DNA of 64,000 nucleotides from Albidovulum litorale (GCF_025751495.1 NZ_JAOWKZ010000002.1:744001-808000); one strand, 5' to 3'; shown: positions 39,349 to 49,649, numbered from the stretch's first letter. Numbers and translations: made by a program. Notes: generated by a model from the sequence alone, not told the origin.

Positions 39349-40865
39349 GAATATTCATTCCAGCGCTGTTTTCTGCAATTCCTGCCTGTGCAGAGCCTGT
39401 TTTCATTGATCGCGCGGCGGGCTTACCGGTGCAGCACATCTACGATGGCGGCTGGGAACATTTCGTCGGTGGCGGCGTTGCCGTTCTGGATTGCAACGGG
39501 GATGCGCGGCCTGATCTGTTTGCTGCTGGAGGCGAAAATCAGGCGCGGCTATTCGTCAACACAACCACAGCCCCCCACGCGCCAATCAGCTTTGTAGAAG
39601 GGAACATACCCAAAATTCTTGGTGCAACCGGTGCTTACCCACTCGATATCGACGGCGACGGTATGCTTGATCTGGCCGTGCTGAGGGTCGGCTCCGACAT
39701 GCTGCTCCGCGGCGGTCCAGACTGCAGCTTCAAAGATCATTCTGCCGACTGGGGTTTTTATCCACGCGATGCATGGACGACGGCCTTTACAGCGACGTGG
39801 GAGAAAGATCAAAACCTGCCCACGCTTGCCTTTGGCCACTATGTCGACCGCGCCAATCCGGATGGGCCGTTCGAGGCTTGCGATACATCAGATCTGTATC
39901 GCCCGGATGATGACGGCTACGGCGTGCCCGAAGTGATCGCTCCCGGTTATTGTGCGCTTTCAATGCTGATCTCTGACTGGCAACGCAACGGCGAGCCGGA
40001 ACTCCGTATCTCTAACGACCGCCATTATTACGTTCGCGGCGGCTATGAGCAGATGTTCCGGCTGAATCCTCTGGACGAACGGACCGCAGATTGGCCGCAT
40101 ATTTCCTTGTGGGGCATGGGAATCGCCAGTCAGGACATCACCGGAGACGGTTTGCCCGAGGTCATGATGACCTCGATGGGAGATCAACTCCTGCAAATCA
40201 ACACGGGCACCGGGTTTGAAAACGCACCCTATGAGATCGGTACCTACGCCCATGTTCCCTTCCTCGGTGACGATGGCCGTCCCTCTACCGGCTGGCACGC
40301 GGAGTTTGGCGATATCAACAACGATGCACGGATGGACCTTTTCATTGCCAAGGGTAATGTCGACCAGATGCCGTCAAACGCAATCCACGATCCCAACAAC
40401 CTGCTGATACAGGGGCCAGACGGAAAGTTCATCGAGAAAGCAGAAACGGCCGGAATTGCCACGACCGAACGATCACGCGGCGCGGCGCTTAGTGACCTCG
40501 ATGGCGACGGGCGCCTTGATGTCGTCGTCATTAACCGCAGGGCACCCATGGAGATTTGGCAGAATGAAACGCCAAATATCGGCCATTGGGCCGGAATAGA
40601 GCCTACGGCAGACGTAAACACACGAGCCGTGGGCGCGTGGGTTGAGCTGCATTCCGGCGACAGGACGCAAACGCGTGAAATCACGGTTGGCGGCGGACAT
40701 GCTGGCGGGCAGGCGGGGCCGGTTCATTTCGGATTGGGTGCCGAATCAAAGGTAGAAGTACGCGTGATCTGGCCCGACGGTACCGTTTCGGGTTGGACGC
40801 CCGTGCCGATTGACCGGGTAACCCGCGTGTCACCGGACGGGACCGCATTGAAGCTGGGCCTCTAG
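39345..40865 (+). CDS. CRTAC1-family FG-GAP repeat protein with ASPIC/UnbV domain
   Basis: Exported beta-propeller protein of unknown function. Residues 1-16 form a short signal peptide (MRIFIPALFSAIPACA). Five FG-GAP/VCBS-type calcium-loop repeats are visible: DCNGDARPDLF near 46, DIDGDGMLDLA near 102, DITGDGLPEVMMT near 264, DINNDARMDLF near 323, DLDGDGRLDVV near 384. The ASPIC/UnbV region with GGHAGGQAGPVHFGLG is near 449-464. 506 residues, probably periplasmic or cell-surface. Starts by ATGA overlap with the ROK gene; ends sharing CTAG with the opposite MauG-like gene. Confidence 0.85.
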   Translation: MRIFIPALFSAIPACAEPVFIDRAAGLPVQHIYDGGWEHFVGGGVAVLDCNGDARPDLFAAGGENQARLFVNTTTAPHAPISFVEGNIPKILGATGAYPLDIDGDGMLDLAVLRVGSDMLLRGGPDCSFKDHSADWGFYPRDAWTTAFTATWEKDQNLPTLAFGHYVDRANPDGPFEACDTSDLYRPDDDGYGVPEVIAPGYCALSMLISDWQRNGEPELRISNDRHYYVRGGYEQMFRLNPLDERTADWPHISLWGMGIASQDITGDGLPEVMMTSMGDQLLQINTGTGFENAPYEIGTYAHVPFLGDDGRPSTGWHAEFGDINNDARMDLFIAKGNVDQMPSNAIHDPNNLLIQGPDGKFIEKAETAGIATTERSRGAALSDLDGDGRLDVVVINRRAPMEIWQNETPNIGHWAGIEPTADVNTRAVGAWVELHSGDRTQTREITVGGGHAGGQAGPVHFGLGAESKVEVRVIWPDGTVSGWTPVPIDRVTRVSPDGTALKLGL

Positions 40866-42172
40866 CGATCGACCGGCAAACCGCTCGGCACCGTGTCCGG
40901 CACGCCAAGCCGCCCCGCAATCGCGCCATTATCAGTAAGTGCGTCAAGGAAGGCGACAAGGGCGTCTATATCCGCGTCCGATAGCCTTTGACCTTGCCGG
41001 GCAGCAGCCTCAATCGCCGCAGCCTCATTGGCGTTATCAAGTATGACCCAATCCGGCTTAGTTCTGTCAAGAACCGGCAAGACCGCCTGATCACGGGTAT
41101 AGTTGCTCAACCCGGCGGCTGGATCGGAATGGTGGGCAAGGAACGCGCGGATATCGGACCAGGCCCCGGCATGACCCCATGGCCCGGTGCGCATCACATT
41201 CCTCAGCGACGGGGTACGGAACGCATAGGCATCTTCTTTGCGGTTCGTCACCCTCATCCGGCCAATATCCCTGGAATGGTTTTCGAACCGTTCGGCCTTG
41301 CCGGGGCCAATCTGCGGCTCTCCCATCGCATGAAAACCTTGATCCGTTTGGAACGGGCCCGAATGACAGAGCGCACAGCCGGCATCGCCATAAAACAGCA
41401 TCATGCCTTCGACGGACTCAGGCGAAAGCGCCTCCCCGCCCCTAAGCATCTGATCGAAGGCTGAATTGTCTGCCCGCCATTCAAATTCGATAAACGCCGC
41501 AATGGCGTTCGAGATATCCGTGAAGGCGATGCGCCTACCTGCCGCAATCTCCGGGTAGGTGTCACTGAACATCTCCCTGTAGACCGGGATAGCCTCGACC
41601 CGCTTTGTAATGATGTCCCAGGCTCCACCCGATCCCGTGATACGCCCGCTGCGCACCGCCTTGGCGACGTCATTTTCCTGATAATGCCCAGCCATTTCAT
41701 CGGGAGACAGAACCGGGAACATAGTCTGGGCCGAGAGGACAGAGACAAAACCCATCACCATCTCATCCTCGAGCGGCGTCCTAAGGCCCGACGGGTGCGT
41801 CGGGTCGGTTTCGATTCGACCGTCATGGAACAGCACCGTGAACTCCCGCGCACCCAGATTGAACAGGGCGGGCGCATTGCGGGGAATACGCTGTTCAGGC
41901 ATATTTTCCGGATCGGCCCGCCGGTCGGGTCCCAACCCGACCCCACCCTCGCCAAGGCCCAGCGACAGCCCGTCCGAGGTCGCAAAGCGCGGATGGTGAC
42001 AGGTCGCGCAGGAAATATTGCGATTCCCCGACAGGACCGGATCATAGAAAAGTAGATGACCCAGTCGCGCTTCGGCCTCGTTTACCGGCAGGTAGTCGGC
42101 ATCGGTGACTGGTGCGGGCACGTCTGCCAGAACCGGGCTGACAATGACGGCTAGGATCAGGGCAACGCGCAT
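40862..42172 (-). CDS. Dihaem cytochrome c peroxidase / MauG-like protein
   Basis: Exported two-haem protein that reduces peroxide or oxidises a protein partner. The signal peptide is MRVALILAVIVSPVLA. Haem 1 is in CATCHH near residues 55-60; haem 2 is in CALCHSGPF near 267. Long regions of MauG/CcpA-type sequence follow, for example RIPRNAPALFNLG near 95 and FRTPSLRNVMRTGPWGHAG near 317-335. 436 residues. Convergent with the CRTAC1 gene with a 4-base stop overlap, which suggests a functional pair; the partner or substrate is unknown. Confidence 0.86.
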   Translation of the reverse strand: MRVALILAVIVSPVLADVPAPVTDADYLPVNEAEARLGHLLFYDPVLSGNRNISCATCHHPRFATSDGLSLGLGEGGVGLGPDRRADPENMPEQRIPRNAPALFNLGAREFTVLFHDGRIETDPTHPSGLRTPLEDEMVMGFVSVLSAQTMFPVLSPDEMAGHYQENDVAKAVRSGRITGSGGAWDIITKRVEAIPVYREMFSDTYPEIAAGRRIAFTDISNAIAAFIEFEWRADNSAFDQMLRGGEALSPESVEGMMLFYGDAGCALCHSGPFQTDQGFHAMGEPQIGPGKAERFENHSRDIGRMRVTNRKEDAYAFRTPSLRNVMRTGPWGHAGAWSDIRAFLAHHSDPAAGLSNYTRDQAVLPVLDRTKPDWVILDNANEAAAIEAAARQGQRLSDADIDALVAFLDALTDNGAIAGRLGVPDTVPSGLPVDR

Positions 42173-42297
42173 TTTACTCCTCCGGATGACAAAGCTTTAT
42201 CGTGGCAACCCGCACCTGCCCAGCCAGCATCGAAAGGATCAACCATTGCGGCCCGCCAGGCAACGCGCGAACATGTGATTCAGAAAGTGGAGACGTC

Positions 42298-43137
42298 ATG
42301 CGGCGGATGTTCGACCCGAAATTCCTGGTCAGCCTTGCGCGATCTGTCTGGCACGCAACCGATGACAGGCACCTGAGCCTGATCTCCGCCGGTGTTGCCT
42401 TCTATGCCATGCTCGCGATCTTTCCGGCTATGGCGGCCACAATCGCGATCTGGGGGCTATTCTCCGATCCAACCGTCATGCGGGAATATCTGTTTTCAAT
42501 ACATGAAGTCATTCCGGATGCGGCTTACGAAATCATCGAAACGCAACTGAATGCTTTGCTCGACGCAAATACCGGAACTCTGGGCTGGGCTTCGGCGGTG
42601 TCTTTGATGATTGCGCTTTATTCGGTTCATTCTGGTGTCACAGCTATGATCATGGGTCTAAACGCGATACATGCCAGCCGCCGCCGTGTCGGCCTAGCTA
42701 GACATCTTGGCTCTATTGCGCTGACACTTGTACTGATTGCGCTCTTTCTCTTTGCGCTTGTCGTAGTCGTGATCGTGCCCATCGCGCTGAATTTTGTACC
42801 CTTTGATTTCTTCACCCACTCTGCCCTTCGGATCATGCCATGGGCAGTCATGTTTCTTGTCGTTATGGTGGTGCTTGGTCTGTTTTATCGCTGGGGCCCA
42901 AACATGCCGGCGCGCCATCAATGGATTACACCAGGCGCAGTTCTGGCGGCGTTGCTGTGGGCCGCTGCATCAATGGCGTTCTCTGCTTATCTCGAGAATT
43001 TCGGAACATATAACCGCCTTTATGGCTCCATCGGCGCCGTTGTGGCGCTTATGATGTGGCTCTATTTGTCGGCCTATATAGTTTTGTTAGGTGCTGCGGT
43101 GAATGCCGAACGCGCAAGATTGCTACGCGATCAGTAG
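42298..43137 (+). CDS. YihY/virulence factor BrkB family membrane protein
   Basis: Inner-membrane protein of the YihY/BrkB family, once wrongly called RNase BN. The 279-residue product has six hydrophobic segments, beginning near residue 30 (LISAGVAFYAMLAIFPAMAA is the family signature). Late segments include YLSAYIVLLGAAVNAE near the C-terminus. The ATG at 42298 places the signature where other members have it. Function is unsettled, with proposed transport or cell-envelope roles. Its stop overlaps that of the opposite tamB by 7 bases. Confidence 0.87.
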   Translation: MRRMFDPKFLVSLARSVWHATDDRHLSLISAGVAFYAMLAIFPAMAATIAIWGLFSDPTVMREYLFSIHEVIPDAAYEIIETQLNALLDANTGTLGWASAVSLMIALYSVHSGVTAMIMGLNAIHASRRRVGLARHLGSIALTLVLIALFLFALVVVVIVPIALNFVPFDFFTHSALRIMPWAVMFLVVMVVLGLFYRWGPNMPARHQWITPGAVLAALLWAAASMAFSAYLENFGTYNRLYGSIGAVVALMMWLYLSAYIVLLGAAVNAERARLLRDQ

Positions 43138-46100
43138 TCCTTTTCGTAGAAAAGCCCGATCCCGGTTCCTCCATCGGATTCAAGCGTGCCGCGCAGGGTC
43201 ACGCCTGGTCGCACATCGAGATTGAGGTTTAGTTCAGTCTTGCCCTCGCCGCCGACAGTGACGTCCGTATAGACCTTTTCCGAAACATACTTGCCCGCCC
43301 GCAAGGCCGCCGTCCCATCGGCATCTGTCGTCACATCCAGATCGTCGAGACCAAACGAGCCTCTGAGCTTTGACACGACGCCTTCCCCACCCTTGCCGGC
43401 AAGCGTCGCGATTGCCGACGCAAGTTGAGCGGCCTGAAACGGCGACAGGTTGGTCAAGCTGCGACCGAAAAGGAGATGCGCGACGACTTCTTCTTCGGGC
43501 AGCTCCGGTGCGGAGACGAAATGAATTTCCGGTTGCGAGGCCTCACCTTCGATCACGATCGTCGCCGTTATGCCCTCACTCTTGGTTGAGGCGGCGAAGC
43601 GGATATAGGGGGTCAGTTCACCCTGAAGCTGGACGAGACCCTCATCTATGGTGAAACGCTTTCCGAGGATATCGAGCCGTCCGCGCACGAGGTTGAACTG
43701 ACCCGCCGGAATGATGTCCGCCGTGGTTCCGCCAAGGCTGAGATTGCCGTCCATTTCGGCATCAAGGCCCCGCCCGCGTACGAAAATCCGACCCGGGGCA
43801 GAGATCGTCAGGTTGATCCCATATACCGGACCCCGATCGCGTTTCGTTTTACCGTCTCCGTCGATCCCGGCGCGCTGGCGAGTGACCCGCACGGCAGAGG
43901 GTTCATTGACATGGGCGATGCCTTGGATCGCCGTGGTTGTTCCAAGGCCGGTAGAAGGCACCCTGATTTCCGTCCGACCGAGAGTTACCGCGCCGACAAT
44001 ATCCGCGCCACTCCGGAACGGCCCTCGGATGGCGACATTGCCATCAACCGTGGTCTCATAGAGGTCGGGGTCCCGCAGGCTGACACCGGAAAGGCGGATC
44101 GCCAGATCGCCGTTGAAGGGCGTGGTCAATGCGACGGGTCCTGACAACTCCACCCGACCGCCGCCGCGTACCGTTGCGGCACCGGCGAGGCTTGCACTTG
44201 AATTGGCAAGATCGGCGTTCAGGTCGAGGTTTTCGAACTCGATACCAAAGGTCGGTGCGACAAGGCGTCCGCCCGAGATACCCACCCGGCCGGACAGCGA
44301 CGACAGCCGGGGTGGACCATCAAGACGCAGGTCGAAAGCAATCGGCCCGGTGATATTGCGCGGTGCGAGGAAGGGGTTGAGTATCGCCGATTGTGCGCCG
44401 CCGCTGATCGCCAGGTCACCTGATGCAAAATCGCCAGCTATCGTTCCGTTGATCTGGGCCGAGGTCGCACCCGGTCCGGTCGCGTCGATGTCAATATCAT
44501 AACCCGAGGTGGTTTCAGTAACCCGCCCACCTGTGGTCAACGGGCCGGGAAAGCCCGCTGCGATCAGAGCCATATCATTGAGCCGCGCCGACACATCGAC
44601 ATGACGTTCTTCGTCCTCGATCAGCCCCTCGGCATCCAGTGAAAGCTGAGGATTGGAAAGGCGGAAGATATCAAGCCGAACCTTCCCGCGTTCTTCGTCG
44701 GCGACGAGGCTCAGTTCAGATTTACCGCGAAGCAGCTTGTCGACTATCTCCTGCCCGATACCAAGTTCTGCGCCAGTACCCTCCAGCGTGATATGCCTAA
44801 GATCGCCGGTCTGGTTTAGCGTAGCCGTGGCCGCCAACGCACCGCGGTAGTTGGGACCAAGGACGCTCAGATCGGTGAAATCCAGCGTTGCCTTCAGATC
44901 GCTTCCGCCCGTGCGGAGCCAGCCTGAAGCTTCGGCCGTGAGCGTCGTGGCCCTGATATCGAGACGCCGGATTTCGGTGCCCTCTGTATCGCGCCGGACA
45001 GAGGCTGTGACCCGCGCCAGCCCAGCCAGAAGCCGGTCAAGTTCCGCCTGCCCGGCGCTGAGATCGCGGCCCTCGATACTGCCTTCGAGATCAAGCAGAC
45101 CAGAAAGTATCCCGGCAGAGCCGCTGACATTCAAAGCGGCCGATCCGCCAAGCGGGCGATTTGCGAGGTCGGAAAACCGCCCCATATCCGCGACATCGGC
45201 GGCGAGATCACCGCTGACGGTCATGCCGTCATCCGGGCCGGTGACCGACAATCCGCCCCCGGCACCGTAACCATCCCCCGTGACGTCGAGCACGGGGATA
45301 CGCAGCGGCGTGCCCTTCAGCCAGTGAAAGACCGCCCGGCCGGAAAGGCGGGACCCAAGCGCTTTTGCGATGGCCTGATCAGCCGGACGGACCCCTTCCG
45401 CATCGAAACTGACCGTCCCGCCTGCGCGCGCCGCCACGACCCCGGCCTGCCCGCCGCGCGCGATGCGACCCGATCCATCGAGCTTCAAGGTGTCGATTGC
45501 CAGGTCGTCACGTTTCAGGCCCGAAACGACCCCGGCGAGTTTCCATCCATCGCCCCGCGCCGAGGCATAGCGGAAGGTTAGATCGGCCGTTCTGACCAGG
45601 GTCTTTTCCCCCGGTAGCGGCAACAGAACATGCGACCCGTCCACCAGACCGATCCGCGCCGTCATCGCGGCCCGGATCGGCAGATTGTCGGGCGCGAGGC
45701 TGAGGCTGCCGGTCAGGTCGACACCACGCGAATCCAGCACCAGCCGGGTGAGGTCAAGCTGACCGGAGGGAAGCCGCTGACCCTCCGCATCAAGCGAAAT
45801 GTCGGTACCGAAGAACTCCTGATATTCCGGCAGGAAAAGCGGTGCGATGTCGCCCGAAATGTTGGCGGCAAACCGGTGCTCCATGCGATCGTTTTCGGTT
45901 TCTTCGGACAGAAAGGTAATCCGGCCATTCAGACGTGGAGTGCCGTCAGTGGTCAGGGCGATATCGGTTCTGAAATCGTCGAGGACGCCGGAGCCGTGGA
46001 TCGCCAATTCAATCGACGGCACACCGGGCAGGTTGATCAGATTGGCCGCGATCCCGTCAGCGCCCTCGGCCACCAGAAGGTCGAGCGTCGCCTTGCGCGT

Positions 46101-46670
46101 CGTATTGGAATAGCTGCCGGTCAGTGACACAGTGCCCCTGCGCCCGTCGATCCGCGCCACGGTCAGTTCGGTCGAACCTTCACCGCTTTCCAGCGCGGCC
46201 GTTCCTTTCAGGGAAACCTCGGCCGCCGCGCCGAAGAGCGGTTCACCCATAACCACCCGGTTCACGCGCAACGTGCCGATTGACACCGAGACCGGCAGAT
46301 CGGGCAGGCTGAAGCCCTTGGCCTCGGCCGCCGGGCCCTCCGCCACCGGGCGGCGCGGCAGGTCAATCTCTTCCGCCGTCAGTTCGGCAATCTCGATCCG
46401 GCCGCCCAGGAGCGCGCGCCGGTTCCAGCTAAGCGCACCATCGCGGATAGTCAGCCAGACGCCGTCCTTGTCGGCAATTGTCATCTCGTCGAAGGTGGCC
46501 CGCGACGACAGCGCCCCGGTAAATCCGGTGATCCGCACCGACCGACCGACGCCTGAGAGATTGTCCTCCAAAAGCCCGGTCAGGAAGTCACGATCCTCGT
46601 CCGAGCTGTCCTGAGCAACGGCAAAAATCGGCATCAGGCAAAGAATGACAAGGAGGAGAAGCCGCCGCAT
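43131..46670 (-). CDS. tamB: Translocation and assembly module subunit TamB
   Basis: Large inner-membrane-anchored periplasmic protein that works with TamA in outer-membrane biogenesis and lipid traffic. The signal anchor spans residues 1-19 (MRRLLLLVILCLMPIFAVA). The long AsmA-like beta-taco body runs from about 30 to 850. The C-terminal DUF490 domain follows, with FLAPRN near 765 and ending in GKTELNLNLDVRPGVTLRGTLES. It has 1179 residues, close to the family norm of about 1260. Starts by one-base overlap (TGATG) with tamA. Confidence 0.92.
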   Translation of the reverse strand: MRRLLLLVILCLMPIFAVAQDSSDEDRDFLTGLLEDNLSGVGRSVRITGFTGALSSRATFDEMTIADKDGVWLTIRDGALSWNRRALLGGRIEIAELTAEEIDLPRRPVAEGPAAEAKGFSLPDLPVSVSIGTLRVNRVVMGEPLFGAAAEVSLKGTAALESGEGSTELTVARIDGRRGTVSLTGSYSNTTRKATLDLLVAEGADGIAANLINLPGVPSIELAIHGSGVLDDFRTDIALTTDGTPRLNGRITFLSEETENDRMEHRFAANISGDIAPLFLPEYQEFFGTDISLDAEGQRLPSGQLDLTRLVLDSRGVDLTGSLSLAPDNLPIRAAMTARIGLVDGSHVLLPLPGEKTLVRTADLTFRYASARGDGWKLAGVVSGLKRDDLAIDTLKLDGSGRIARGGQAGVVAARAGGTVSFDAEGVRPADQAIAKALGSRLSGRAVFHWLKGTPLRIPVLDVTGDGYGAGGGLSVTGPDDGMTVSGDLAADVADMGRFSDLANRPLGGSAALNVSGSAGILSGLLDLEGSIEGRDLSAGQAELDRLLAGLARVTASVRRDTEGTEIRRLDIRATTLTAEASGWLRTGGSDLKATLDFTDLSVLGPNYRGALAATATLNQTGDLRHITLEGTGAELGIGQEIVDKLLRGKSELSLVADEERGKVRLDIFRLSNPQLSLDAEGLIEDEERHVDVSARLNDMALIAAGFPGPLTTGGRVTETTSGYDIDIDATGPGATSAQINGTIAGDFASGDLAISGGAQSAILNPFLAPRNITGPIAFDLRLDGPPRLSSLSGRVGISGGRLVAPTFGIEFENLDLNADLANSSASLAGAATVRGGGRVELSGPVALTTPFNGDLAIRLSGVSLRDPDLYETTVDGNVAIRGPFRSGADIVGAVTLGRTEIRVPSTGLGTTTAIQGIAHVNEPSAVRVTRQRAGIDGDGKTKRDRGPVYGINLTISAPGRIFVRGRGLDAEMDGNLSLGGTTADIIPAGQFNLVRGRLDILGKRFTIDEGLVQLQGELTPYIRFAASTKSEGITATIVIEGEASQPEIHFVSAPELPEEEVVAHLLFGRSLTNLSPFQAAQLASAIATLAGKGGEGVVSKLRGSFGLDDLDVTTDADGTAALRAGKYVSEKVYTDVTVGGEGKTELNLNLDVRPGVTLRGTLESDGGTGIGLFYEKDY

Positions 46671-48496
46671 CAGAAAGCCTGCCCGATGCCGACATAGAGC
46701 TGTACGCCATCGCCGGTATCGCCGGAAACCGGCAAACCGACATCAAAGCGAATGGGCCCGATCCCGGTATCGTAGCGCAGGCCAAGGCCCGCACCGGAAT
46801 GCCAGCTACCATTACCGCCCCAAAGGCCCTCATCGCTGACAAAGCCGGCATCGTAGAACGCCACTGCACCGATTTTTTCCGTGATGTCGGCCCGCAATTC
46901 GCCGGAAAGCCCGATGAAGCTCAGACCACCGGACTGTACGGTGATGGTGGCCGATTTCGTGACCGGCACACCCAGCGACTGATAGGGCTGACCGCGAACC
47001 GAACCACCACCGCCCGAGAAGAATAGAAACTCAGGCGGGGTGTCGGCCAGATCGGGCCCGGCCAGCGTGCCAAGCTGAAACCGCCCGGCCAGAACGAAAC
47101 GATCCTCGGCTCCAAAGCCACGATAAGCTCGGGCGTCAGTTTTGAACTGGCCGCCCGACCCGGTTCCGTTGAACCCAAGAAACGGCGTGATGTCGGCACG
47201 AAGATAATAACCTTTGCGGGCATCGGTCGGGTTGTCGCGACTGTCCCATGTCAGCGCGGTCGGGAAAGCGAGGACATCGAAGTTTTTTGATCCCGCCGCG
47301 TCTTTTGCCGTCGCATGAATGTAAGACAACCCGGCTTCGGCAAAGAGGCGGTCGTTCAGGTAGCGGGTCAGGCCGAAACTCAGCGAAAAGCTGTCGACGG
47401 ACAGATCGACAATCTCGGTCCGCTCCGCCCGCGCCGCAACGAAGGCATCGGCGTCGGTTACCGGCGTCGCCGGGCGGTCGATCCGAACGCCGAGGCTGTA
47501 GCCCAGATCAGTATCGGTTGCGCCGATCCGCTCCACCGCGCCATCAACGCGCAACCGTTCCGCCCCGCCCAGTAGATTGCGATGAAGCCAGTAGCCCGAA
47601 AGATTCACGCCGTCTGAGGTCGAGGCCTCGATCCCGAATCCGAAGCGGCGCAGCGCTTCTTCGGCAAGGGTGAGATCCACATCGAGCGTGTCGCCGGGGC
47701 CAAGCACCTCGGCCTCTGTCAGTGCCACCGAGCGGAAAACGCCCGTTCGGCGCAGTCGCTTGGCAACGGTTTCAAGCTCTTTCGGATCAAAGACCTCGCC
47801 TGTCGGGAAGCCTGCAATCTTTTCGATCCGGTCAAGCCGCATGCGCTTTTGCCCGGAGACCTGCATCTGCCCAAAGCGCACGCGCGGGCCGGGAGCGAGA
47901 AGAATCTCGGTATCCAGTGTGGCCGTGCGGTGATCGGCGATGATTTTCTGCCCTGAAACCTGCGCCTTTGCGTGACCGATATTCCGCCAGCCTTCGACGC
48001 CAGCCCTCGCTGCGTCGACGATGGCGGTGGAATAGGCAGGTTTGGTGTCGCCATAGGCGGGTGGCAGCTTCGTGCCTTTCGCATAGGGTTTCATCCGCGC
48101 TTTGGCGAAGGTGAAGCGGGTCCCCGGCTGAACCGTCACACGGATCGTGTTGATTGATCTTGGCGCGTCAAGCGGAGCGATGGTTGCAGCTTCTCGCCCA
48201 TCGATCTCGATCCGGATTACGCCGGAATAGTACCCTTCGGCATATAGCGCGCCCAGAAGTCGGCCGTAATCTGCCCGCGCGGCGGCAAAGAGAGATTGCG
48301 CATCGGTAAGCTTGTCACGTTCAGCAAGCTTCAGCAGTGAGGCGTTCTCAAGCGATGACGCGAGCTCTTCAGAACCGCTTGGGACAATAATGGTCAGGGA
48401 ATCGAGGGCGTCGACCGACGCCGGCGTTGCAAGAAACGCCGTACAGCAAAGGGCCAATCCGGCCGCCTTCATCAATCCTGTCGATTCACTCTTCAC
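46670..48496 (-). CDS. tamA: TamA outer-membrane beta-barrel subunit
   Basis: Omp85-family barrel that inserts autotransporters and other proteins with TamB. A signal peptide (MKAAGLALCCTAFLATPASVDA) precedes POTRA domains (about residues 30-240) and the 16-strand barrel from about 260. The C-terminus ends YVGIGQAF, with the terminal Phe of outer-membrane proteins. The start may be GTG 48496 (GGGGGG nearby) or ATG 48472 at the signal peptide; the upstream open frame is not supported. Operon with tamB. Confidence 0.88.
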   Translation of the reverse strand: MKSESTGLMKAAGLALCCTAFLATPASVDALDSLTIIVPSGSEELASSLENASLLKLAERDKLTDAQSLFAAARADYGRLLGALYAEGYYSGVIRIEIDGREAATIAPLDAPRSINTIRVTVQPGTRFTFAKARMKPYAKGTKLPPAYGDTKPAYSTAIVDAARAGVEGWRNIGHAKAQVSGQKIIADHRTATLDTEILLAPGPRVRFGQMQVSGQKRMRLDRIEKIAGFPTGEVFDPKELETVAKRLRRTGVFRSVALTEAEVLGPGDTLDVDLTLAEEALRRFGFGIEASTSDGVNLSGYWLHRNLLGGAERLRVDGAVERIGATDTDLGYSLGVRIDRPATPVTDADAFVAARAERTEIVDLSVDSFSLSFGLTRYLNDRLFAEAGLSYIHATAKDAAGSKNFDVLAFPTALTWDSRDNPTDARKGYYLRADITPFLGFNGTGSGGQFKTDARAYRGFGAEDRFVLAGRFQLGTLAGPDLADTPPEFLFFSGGGGSVRGQPYQSLGVPVTKSATITVQSGGLSFIGLSGELRADITEKIGAVAFYDAGFVSDEGLWGGNGSWHSGAGLGLRYDTGIGPIRFDVGLPVSGDTGDGVQLYVGIGQAF

Positions 48497-48614
48497 ACGT
48501 GCCCCCCGGCCGACCCGTCTACTCGGTCCCATTCCTCGCAGCATTCTTCGGCGAATTCCAGCGCTCCGCAGGTCGTCGGGCGTGTTTTGGCGCATGATCT
48601 GCGAAAACGTGAAC

Positions 48615-49649
48615 TCAGTCGCGGTTCAGGGCGGAGGACCACTCTTCCAGAAACCCCCGCCGCTTGATGGCGTCGAGGAAAACCAGAAGTCCGGGATCGA
48701 GCCGCATGGGCCTCAGATGCGGCCCACTGGCAAGCGCGGTTTCGTCGATGGGCGGCAATCCGGCTTCGTCGCGCAGCAGCCCGCGCCCCTCGGCCCCAAG
48801 CAGAAAGTCCAGAAAAGCACCGCCCAGAACCGGATCGCGCGCATTCGACGGGACGAGTCCGGTCCTGAGCAATGTCAAAGTGTGATCTTCAAGCTCGATC
48901 ACCGTTGCATCCTTGTCCCCTGCTAAACGCGGCCCGGCATAAGAGCCCAGAACATTGTAGGCTAGGACGAGCCGTCCCTGTTTCAGATCGGTGATCATCT
49001 CGTTCGACGAGGTGTAAAGCCGGGGGTTAAGACCGCCCATCACCTCGGCGAGCCGCCAGAAACTGTCCGATTGCCGGGCGTCCTGTGTTGCGAACAGATA
49101 TCCTGCACCGGACAGTTCCGGGTTATAGGTGCCAATCCGCCCCTCGAACCATTCGGGGTGGTCGCGCAGTATCTCGATCAGGTCGCGGCGGGTCTGGGGC
49201 GGCGGCAGGCCTTCCAGCCCGCGCCGTGAGGCGATCAGGACGACGTTTTCCTGCGCGAAGGCGAAAAGCCGGTCCTGCCAGTGGGCCCAACCGGGTAGAG
49301 CGGCAGTGGGGCCGGAACGATATGCACTGGCGAAACCGTCGTTGGCCAGTTTCATCTGCAGGTCCATCGCCGATGAGATCACCAGATCGAAAGCCAGGCC
49401 CTCATCATTGATGGCGGCAAAGACTTCCTGCGAATTTGCGACGGTGTAATGAATCGCGACATCCGGATTGCGGTTCTGGAATGCCTCGATCAGCGGCCGC
49501 ATGACGGCGGTGTCCGTAGTAGAAAGTATGACTAGTTCCCGTGAATTGCTTCCGGTAGCTGGAAAAGCGACCTCCTCCTCAACCGTGAACCCCACCGCAA
49601 GCCGGGCAAAGCCAAGGATCAGGCCAAGGGCAAGTAGAGCCGCGCGCAT
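48615..49649 (-). CDS. Periplasmic substrate-binding protein lacking its own transporter
   Basis: Resembles the iron/thiamine-type solute-binding family (SBP_bac). Signal peptide MRAALLALGLILGFARLAVG, followed by LVILSTTDTAVMRPLIEAFQNRNPDVAIHY near 42-71, the usual start of this fold. No permease or ATPase gene lies near it. Its first 31 bases overlap the histidine kinase gene upstream, so the two are translationally coupled. The most economical reading is a periplasmic sensor that presents a ligand to the kinase, rather than an ABC importer. 344 residues; ligand unknown. Confidence 0.75.
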   Translation of the reverse strand: MRAALLALGLILGFARLAVGFTVEEEVAFPATGSNSRELVILSTTDTAVMRPLIEAFQNRNPDVAIHYTVANSQEVFAAINDEGLAFDLVISSAMDLQMKLANDGFASAYRSGPTAALPGWAHWQDRLFAFAQENVVLIASRRGLEGLPPPQTRRDLIEILRDHPEWFEGRIGTYNPELSGAGYLFATQDARQSDSFWRLAEVMGGLNPRLYTSSNEMITDLKQGRLVLAYNVLGSYAGPRLAGDKDATVIELEDHTLTLLRTGLVPSNARDPVLGGAFLDFLLGAEGRGLLRDEAGLPPIDETALASGPHLRPMRLDPGLLVFLDAIKRRGFLEEWSSALNRD

